From positions 8,308,001 to 8,372,000 of the forward strand of contig CAVNZM010000009.1 of the NCBI GenBank assembly GCA_963693365.1: a stretch of DNA of 64,000 bases, written 5' to 3'. Origin of the DNA: Amoebidium appalachense (taxonomy: Eukaryota; Ichthyosporea). Under the pieces are notes generated by a model. It did not search any database. It worked only from the letters and a program-made list of their open reading frames with translations, and was not told where the DNA came from. Below are positions 57,477 to 64,000 of the stretch, in pieces; within the stretch, counting starts at the first letter, position 1; every line of letters starts with the position of its first letter. Made by a program: the position numbers and the translations under genes.

Positions 57477-58364
57477 ATGGCTGACCACGAGGACCCCCCT
57501 CTGCCTCCCCCTGAGGATGAGAACGACCACCCTCCCATCGTGTTGGGGCCGGGCCCGTATGTGGCGCAGCCCCCCCCGCCCCCCATGCCGGCGCAGCAGC
57601 AGCAGCCGCCTTTGGCGTTGATGGCCCCTGGCCACGTTCCCCCGGTTGCCGGACTCCCTGCCGCCCCCCCACCTGGCGCTGGTGGGCCGCCCCCGGTTCC
57701 CCCTGGGGCCGCCGCCGCTGGCGCCCTTGATGCGAATGCTGCCATCGTAGCCGCTGCCGCCGCCCTTATGGCCGGCAACCGTCCCCGCCAGTCCCTACGC
57801 GACGCTTACGTCTCAAAGCTCAAGGGTGCTGATTTTGACTCCCTCAGCACCTACATCGATGGGCTGCAGGCCGTGCGCGGCGAAGACGGCCCGGGCAACC
57901 CCTTCCCGGATGTCTCAAAGTTCAACACCCTGCTGGGCCAGCTTCAGGAGTTCCCCATCTACGCTGGCGTGCTGGGTGGTGCGCGCAACATGTCGTTTGA
58001 CGAATTGGTGGCTGCTGCCAAGGCCGTACACTACCTCAAGAAGGAGCCACATTGCCTCGTCAACCTCCCTGTCACCAACGAGAAGTTCACCGACTACATC
58101 CGCCCCGCGGTTAACGACTACAACGCTGCCCCTGACGCCGAAAAGCGCCGCCTGTATGGGCACATGGAGATGACTGCCACCCTGCTGTTCCCCACGGTAC
58201 GGAGTCGTATCGAGACCCTCCGGGCGACACACACGAACCCGACCGAAGCCGATATCATTCGCCTCATGCTGTCCTGCGTCGGCCCCGAGTTCAACTTCGA
58301 CCCCAGCAAGATCTCGTTCATGCACACCCTCGCCAAGCCGGTAGCCAGCGTCGTCCCCCCTTAG
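57477..58364 (+). CDS. Gypsy-type gag (capsid) ORF ending in UAG
   Basis: 295 codons. A Pro/Ala/Gln-rich N-terminus (residues ~1-100) is followed by a mostly helical, capsid-like region (RQSLRDAYVSKLKGADFDSL onward). The stop is TAG at 58362, followed by GGCGGC, and the same frame remains open for another 870 codons. It forms the virus-like particle of the retroelement. Capsid identity is inferred from position, as retroelement gag sequences diverge fast. GC content is higher than in the downstream pol. Confidence 0.75.
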   Translation: MADHEDPPLPPPEDENDHPPIVLGPGPYVAQPPPPPMPAQQQQPPLALMAPGHVPPVAGLPAAPPPGAGGPPPVPPGAAAAGALDANAAIVAAAAALMAGNRPRQSLRDAYVSKLKGADFDSLSTYIDGLQAVRGEDGPGNPFPDVSKFNTLLGQLQEFPIYAGVLGGARNMSFDELVAAAKAVHYLKKEPHCLVNLPVTNEKFTDYIRPAVNDYNAAPDAEKRRLYGHMEMTATLLFPTVRSRIETLRATHTNPTEADIIRLMLSCVGPEFNFDPSKISFMHTLAKPVASVVPP

Positions 58365-60974
58365 GGCGGCGTGCAGCCCTACGCACCGCCCCGGTATGCG
58401 CCTCAGCCAACCGCTCCCGGCCCGGGCCCCATTCGTGCGCAGCCGCCGCCTCAGCAGCGCGCGGCCCCCTATGTGACGCCTCCGCAGATGGCTCCCCAGC
58501 AAGCCGGCGCCCCGCAGCAACTGCCGCCCGTCCCCAACGTCCCGCCCGGCTCCTGGTGCCCCAACCGCCATGCCGACTGCCACGGCCGCCCGCAGTGGGA
58601 CGCCGCCAACAACCGCTACACCACCCACTCCGCCAACTTCCGGGGCTGCCCCCACTTCCGCGCCAACCGTCAAGGTCGCGCAGCTCCTCAAGACCCCCCT
58701 CCTCCCCCTCCGGCGGCCCAGTACCCTCCCCCTGTTGGCTACTACATGTACTACCCCAATGGTACGATTCCCCCTTCCCCCCTCAAAGCGAGCAACGTCC
58801 CATTGCTCAAGCTGAGGAACCGCCTGGCTCGCTTCCCCCGTCCCCCGAGCCAGCTTTCCCCCCTGTGCCCCCGCGTAGGCATTCGTCTCCCCCTACCTAC
58901 GCCTGCACTGGCACAAACCCTTCGTTTTGCCGCTTCTGTTGCATCCCTAAGCGACAAAATGCCTTCTCTCGCCTCTCCAATGCAGGCCCCTGCACCTGCT
59001 CTTTCGGCCTTCCTGCGCCCGGCCGCCTCCCCACTCACCCATCGGATTCCCCGTGCCGCTATCCCTCACACCACCCACGCCCCCGTCTCCCCCACATCCC
59101 CTCAACCCCGTGCCGCTGTCCCTCACATTCCCCCTCCCTCCAATCCCACTTCCCCTGCCCGCCCGGCCTACCGGCCACCACAACCACCCCCTCCCCCCCC
59201 CACCGACCCCACCCTCAATACCCGCCGTGTGCACAAAACCCACACGCTTAAGGTCGGCATAAGCTTTAAGGGTGCACTCACCGGTACGCTTGCATCTGTA
59301 CCGCAATCCCAACCTTCCCCTGCTCGACCGCAACCGGTAGTGTTTGCCGTCACCCCTGATACACATGGGGCTGACGCCGACCGATACCGCAATGGTCGCT
59401 GGTTACCTCGCAAGCGTAAGATTGCACTTCCCGCTCGTTTCCTCCGAGTCCGTCCCCCCACCCAACCCTCTCCCCCATCCCCCCCTGCTTCCCGCCCCTC
59501 TCCCCCCACCCCCTTCCAATTCACTCCCCTCCCCCCCAGCTCCCTCATTCATTCTACCCTTCGTTCCCCCACAGGTCTCCCCACTTCCCCCCTCCCCTTC
59601 CGCATTCTCTCCACTTCCCCTACCCACTCTCGGTCTGACTATACCGCACAAGCCCTCCATCTTCCCGCTACCCTTGATGGGAAAGATTTCGAAGTGTGCG
59701 CTGACACTGGCAGTTACATAACCATTATTTCTCGCTCTGTATTTGATCAACTCAATGATGCCCGCTCGCACAAGAAACTCCCGCTTCTCACTTTGCACAC
59801 TGGGCATTCTGATCGTGCCGTTGGTGCAAATAACTTGTCTATTGAACTGCTTGGCACCACCGCCCTCACTATTCAAATTGCACACATCAGGCGTAAGATA
59901 CACGTGTATGTGACTCCCTCCCTTGCCCTACCTGTCATTTTGGGCATGGATTATTGGGCCACACCTTTGCATGCCGGTGTGCACACTGCTCTCCTTGACT
60001 GGCGCACACTGATGATTGGTAACCCCAGTCTTGGCTGGCATGAGCTTCCCTGCACAGTGGATACTGTCCCCACCGCACACCACCACCCCCCAACTATGTC
60101 ACTTAAACGTACTGCCACACAAGCTATCGCCACCTTTACCATCGGCTGCCTCATTACTCACACATACTCCCCCTCCCCTCCCCCCACCCAACCCCTCCCA
60201 CCCCCTCCCCCACCCCTCCCTCCCTCTTGCCCTCCACCCTTTCCACCCACCCCCACCAACCCATTTTCCACCCCCGTCTTCCTCTCCCCCACTCTCCTAC
60301 CGCAGCCTGAACAAGGCCTCCCCGCTGTGCCTGCTTCTGCACTACCCTCTGCATCGCTGTCCTCGGGCGCCGCACTGTCATGGACCTCTAAATATCTAGC
60401 CTCATGTAATATCTCTCTCAATGCAAATCCCGAAAATTCGTTCCAGGATGGCCAGCGGCCTCCTGATGTTAATGAAAATTCCTTTTGTCCAATGCAAATT
60501 GACCCGTCTGCAGCTGATGTATCTCCAATTCCCCCTTCCCCTTTCCTCCATCCTTCCCTACCCCCCCCTTCCCCTCACCCCCCCTCACCCCCCAATCCCC
60601 CCTCCCCCCACACCGTGACACACACTCCCACAACCCCCCGCCCGCCCACCGCCGCCCCACCCACCATAGTAGGCTGTGTCACTGGCTTTGTTTACAGCCG
60701 CGCCTCCGATAAGTCTAGCGTTTGGCTCCCTATGGGTGTTAGTGGTTTGCCGTTCACTCTCAGCGACCCAACACCACTACCGCCGACCGACATAATAACC
60801 CCTAGTTCACAGCGCGACCCCTCCCCCCCCCCACCCCCATCCACCCTCCATCCACGTCAATCCGCCACCCCAACCACCCCCCCCACCCTTCCCTGCCCCC
60901 CACCAACCCCCCCGATCGCGCTGCGGACTTGCGTCTACCCACCGAAGTCCCCCTTTCCAATCGAATCCCCCTAA
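58365..60974 (+). CDS. Gypsy nucleocapsid-like/protease ORF, in frame with gag after UAG
   Basis: No ATG is needed if the UAG is read through. Early residues hold a Cys/His cluster (CPNRHADCHG, later GCPHF) that could be a nucleic-acid-binding finger. A long Pro/Ser-rich stretch follows, then a retropepsin domain: catalytic CADTGSY (DTGS at 59703-59714) and the closing ILGMDYW. After the protease comes another Pro-rich spacer ending at TAA 60972-60974. Pol continues in a different frame from 60929. Confidence 0.8.
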   Translation, partial: GGVQPYAPPRYAPQPTAPGPGPIRAQPPPQQRAAPYVTPPQMAPQQAGAPQQLPPVPNVPPGSWCPNRHADCHGRPQWDAANNRYTTHSANFRGCPHFRANRQGRAAPQDPPPPPPAAQYPPPVGYYMYYPNGTIPPSPLKASNVPLLKLRNRLARFPRPPSQLSPLCPRVGIRLPLPTPALAQTLRFAASVASLSDKMPSLASPMQAPAPALSAFLRPAASPLTHRIPRAAIPHTTHAPVSPTSPQPRAAVPHIPPPSNPTSPARPAYRPPQPPPPPPTDPTLNTRRVHKTHTLKVGISFKGALTGTLASVPQSQPSPARPQPVVFAVTPDTHGADADRYRNGRWLPRKRKIALPARFLRVRPPTQPSPPSPPASRPSPPTPFQFTPLPPSSLIHSTLRSPTGLPTSPLPFRILSTSPTHSRSDYTAQALHLPATLDGKDFEVCADTGSYITIISRSVFDQLNDARSHKKLPLLTLHTGHSDRAVGANNLSIELLGTTALTIQIAHIRRKIHVYVTPSLALPVILGMDYWATPLHAGVHTALLDWRTLMIGNPSLGWHELPCTVDTVPTAHHHPPTMSLKRTATQAIATFTIGCLITHTYSPSPPPTQPLPPPPPPLPPSCPPPFPPTPTNPFSTPVFLSPTLLPQPEQGLPAVPASALPSASLSSGAALSWTSKYLASCNISLNANPENSFQDGQRPPDVNENSFCPMQIDPSAADVSPIPPSPFLHPSLPPPSPHPPSPPNPPSPHTVTHTPTTPRPPTAAPPTIVGCVTGFVYSRASDKSSVWLPMGVSGLPFTLSDPTPLPPTDIITPSSQRDPSPPPPPSTLHPRQSATPTTPPTLPCPPPTPPIALRTCVYPPKSPFPIESP

Positions 60975-63418
60975 ACCCCCGTCAGACTCTCTCCCCTGCC
61001 CCCCCCCATCCTTCCGCCTTTCCCCCACCCACTCCCTCACCCACAAACACCCCTTCCCCACCCACCCCCACCCCCACACACATACCACCTCCGTTTTCAA
61101 CCTCTACTCAACCGACCCCCGAACCCGCTGTTCCCCCTAAACCCTCGAATCCATTCCCAACTCCCCTTGGCCCCTCACACCCCCCTGTCCCTCACACCGC
61201 CCCTTCCCCTTTCCCCCCTCCCTCCTTCTTTTTCTCACCCCCCTCTGCTAAGCCTTTGTCACGTACCGCCGAATGGTACTATAGGCCACCCCCTCATGCC
61301 TATATCTCCCCTGCTCAAGCGATTTCGGCCGCTATCTCGGCCGCCAATCAAAATCCCCTTCCGCCCTCCACACCAGAAACCACATATTATGTGCGGTGTG
61401 CTGATAATTTTTTAATGCCACCTCACACAGCATATGATCTCCCCTGCTATATCCCAGGCTTACAAAAACAGCACTTTTACGAACTTGCTGAAATTTCCCC
61501 AAGTAGAGACCCCAAACACTTACGCAAATTGGATGGTCTTGATGTTGGGTACCACCTAGTTGATTTACTCCCCGACCAGAAATGTTACTTGCACGTGATG
61601 AACTTAACCAATCACCCCATCAAGTTACACAAAACCTCGGTTATTACCGTATGCACTGTCGGACATATTGCATACACTGCTCCGTGCCCAGATATCGAAA
61701 TTACGATAGACCCCCATAACCTTAAAAACAATATGGAAAATACGCTTGTGCAAGAGATATACGCACACCAAGCTGCTTTATCTCACTCTACCCGTGCACG
61801 TTCCGCCGCACAAGCACCACACTTGGTGGCTGCCCTGCAACCCCCCAACAAACGTGCACGCATAGCGGATTCTGAAGAACCCCCCCAGCCCCTTCCGGCT
61901 GCCAAGTCGCATGATCCTACTTATGATCAAACTTTTGATTATGAGGGCATTAATGATAGTGTTGCTCCTGAACCTTCAAAAACAATGACTGAAAAAGACA
62001 TAGAAGAACTACGGGATACCCACTTATCACATTTATCCCCCGATCAACAAGATCGCATGCTCGCTCTCTTAAAAAAGTACCAAGAACTTACAAACAGCGA
62101 TGTGATTGGCTCAATGACCAAAGCCACCAATCACTACCACTACATCACACTCACGGATACAAAACCGGTGTCATGCAAAACACGACGCTATTCAGAAACC
62201 GAACGCCAAGTTATATCCAAAGAAGTCAAGGATATGCTTGAGAAAGGAGTTATACGCGAATCTCGAAGTCTTTATAACAACCCAATCGTATTGGTTAAGA
62301 AGAAAAATGGCACAATTCGTTTTTGCTTTGACGCGAGGGCAGCCAATCGAATCACTTTAAAAACCCTCTACCACATGCCCCGCGTAGATGACTCACTTGA
62401 CGCTATACGCGGTGCATCTGTCTTTACGTTATGTGACGCAAAATCGGGATATTGGCAAGTGCTGATGCACCCTGATTCAGCACCCGTTACCGCATTCACA
62501 GTACCTGATGGCCACTTTGAATTTGTCGCCATGCCTTTTGGGTTAAAAAATGCACCCGCTGATTATCAACGTATGATGAATTTCGTGCTACACGGCCTAA
62601 CTTGGAATTTCGTAACCGTTTATTTGGACGACATTTTGATATACAGCAAAAATTTTGATGAACATTTAGGCCATCTTGAAATCGTATTCAAACGCCTACT
62701 TGAAAACGGCGTACGCCTGAATATGACCAAATGCTCATTTGCAGTCTCAGAAGCCGTTTATCTCGGCCACCTCATATCTGCAAAAGGCATACGCGTTGAA
62801 CCCAAAAAATTACAAGCCGTTCGTGATTGGATCCCCCCACAAAATCCAAAGGAAATTTTATCTTTCCTCGGATTTGCGGGCCACTATCGCCGCTTTTGCA
62901 AAGATTTTAGCGCCACCGCAAAACCACTACGTGATCTCACCCTCATTGGTGCTGAATGGCGTTGGACAGAAGAGCACACTGCCGCATTTGAACAACTTAA
63001 GCAGTTGCTTCTTAGCGACCCCGTTGTCCACCACCCCGATTTTTCTAAACCATTCTACATTGCATGTGATGGTTCCACCCGCGGCCTGGGTGCCGTGCTC
63101 TATCAAATGGGTGATAACGCTGACGAACACCCCATTGCATACGCAAGCCGCGCACTACATGGCGCTGAAAAAAATTATGCACCCACAGAATTGGAAGCAC
63201 TTGCATGTGTGTATGCCGTGCAGCAATTCCGCCCCTATGTCTACGGTAATCGCTTTATTATGATTACCGACCACAGTGCTTTACAGGTCCTCATGATCAA
63301 GGAGCAGCTGACTGGCCGTCTAGCCCGCTGGGCGTTACAGCTGTCTGAATACGATTTTGATATTGTACATAGGCCCGGCAAGCTTCACGTGGTCCCAGAC
63401 GCACTGTCCATGTTATAA
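60929..63418 (+). pseudogene. Gypsy reverse transcriptase/RNase H, truncated before integrase
   Basis: A 46-base overlap with the preceding ORF, in the -1 frame. After a Pro-rich stretch come RT motifs (NPIVLVKKKNGTIRFCFDAR, TLCDAKSGYWQV, AMPFGLKNAP, catalytic YLDD at 62621-62632, YLGH) and Ty3/Gypsy RNase H (FYIACDGSTRGLGAVLYQ, TELEALACVYAV, TDHSAL, HRPGKLHVVPDALS). Integrase should follow, but the frame ends at TAA inside an LTR starting at 63411. The RT and RNase H have no internal stops, so the element was intact until interrupted. Codon usage is AT-richer than in gag. Confidence 0.88.
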
Positions 63419-64000
63419 TACGTAGTATTTACATATTGTAAGATCTTCTCAGTTCGTGTTATGTTTTCATTCATTTACTTAATGAAAAAGATGTGCTCCT
63501 TGTACGTAAATTATGACATCGATCTCCAGTGTATTTGAGTACTTGTAATCGTGTTGTATCGGCTTTAATCGTGTATTGTAATATCGATTAGAATATTTAT
63601 ATGTGTGTACACGGATCCACCCACTCAGGGAGAGACGTGTACATGTTCGTGTGTACATAAATATCTCTGGTTATAGTTATGCTATTACTATCTTGTTTGT
63701 TGATCTGTGCTCTCTTTTCCTTCCTCTTTCTCCTTCCTTATTTTCTTTTCTTTCTCTCCTTGTCTTCATGTGTATAATCGTATTTCTTTTCTACTAATAT
63801 ATGTTAGGTAGATTTGTGTTACTTAATACGTGTTCATTGGACGGTAACACACTTAGGCTACACTTAGAATAGCATGTGTGTTTAGACTTCATTAATTCAC
63901 TTTAGTTTTCATGTGTTGCCGGGCTTTAACCAATCATCAAGGTTAAGTGTGATATGTCTGAGTCTTTGCAGTATGTCATAGGTTAGAACTTCCTTGATGA
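63411..64000 (+). repeat. LTR of the same Copia family, diverged copy, runs off the window
   Basis: Starts TGTTATAATACGTAGT and matches the LTR at 55309 exactly for its first ~147 bp. From 63558 onward it is only loosely similar (shared landmarks include GATATCGATTA-like, GTGTACATGTT and CATAGGTTAGAA). It begins within the Gypsy pol after GTCCA (63406-63410), a candidate target duplication whose partner would lie beyond the window. Confidence 0.85.

Noticed and set aside
57390-58691. Minus-strand open frames opposite gag
   Set aside because: GC-rich shadow frames of the + strand coding sequence with no domain.

Overview
This is nuclear DNA of a eukaryote, probably a protist or alga; I cannot assign a lineage. 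The evidence is three spliced protein genes with GT-AG introns read in the standard code, mixed LTR, tyrosine-recombinase-like and LINE retroelements, and a very high load of simple sequence. Poly(C)/poly(G) tracts of 20-90 bp and (CA)n arrays fill the introns and spacers. Most long open frames here are translations of these tracts and are not genes.

Genes, all on the + strand: (1) 5250-27258, second-largest subunit of RNA polymerase I (POLR1B/A135), 29 recognised exons. The exon or exons carrying the conserved core block between exons 20 and 21 are absent, and the splice phases on either side do not match. (2) 32532-37543, an eight-exon SulP/SLC26-type anion transporter with a C-terminal STAS domain and a one-base frame break in a C run. 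(3) 40401-43423, a four-exon cathepsin B-like cysteine protease with all catalytic residues. These are unrelated housekeeping genes, not a cluster of joint function.

The polymerase gene introns have a distinctive layout. A C tract often begins 4-15 nt after the donor, and a (CA)n array often runs straight into the acceptor AG. Eight copies of a ~128-bp dispersed repeat with a (CA)n tail (family A), all in sense orientation, and four copies of a second repeat ending in poly(C) (family B) lie in these introns and were not seen elsewhere in the window.

From about 44.3 kb to the end the window is a retroelement graveyard. A DIRS-like reverse transcriptase/RNase H (45.2-50.1 kb) is split by a 3.5-kb LTR element on the minus strand (identical LTRs apart from one base seen, 5-bp target duplication, PBS and PPT, no recognisable polyprotein). 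A LINE-type reverse transcriptase (52.1-56.7 kb) is split by a Copia-type deletion derivative flanked by the duplication ATTAT. A Gypsy-type gag-pro-pol (57.5-63.4 kb), with an in-frame UAG after gag and a frame change before pol, is cut off between RNase H and integrase by a third LTR of the Copia family, which runs off the window. In both nested insertions the host reading frame is restored across the duplicated target, which dates the order of events.
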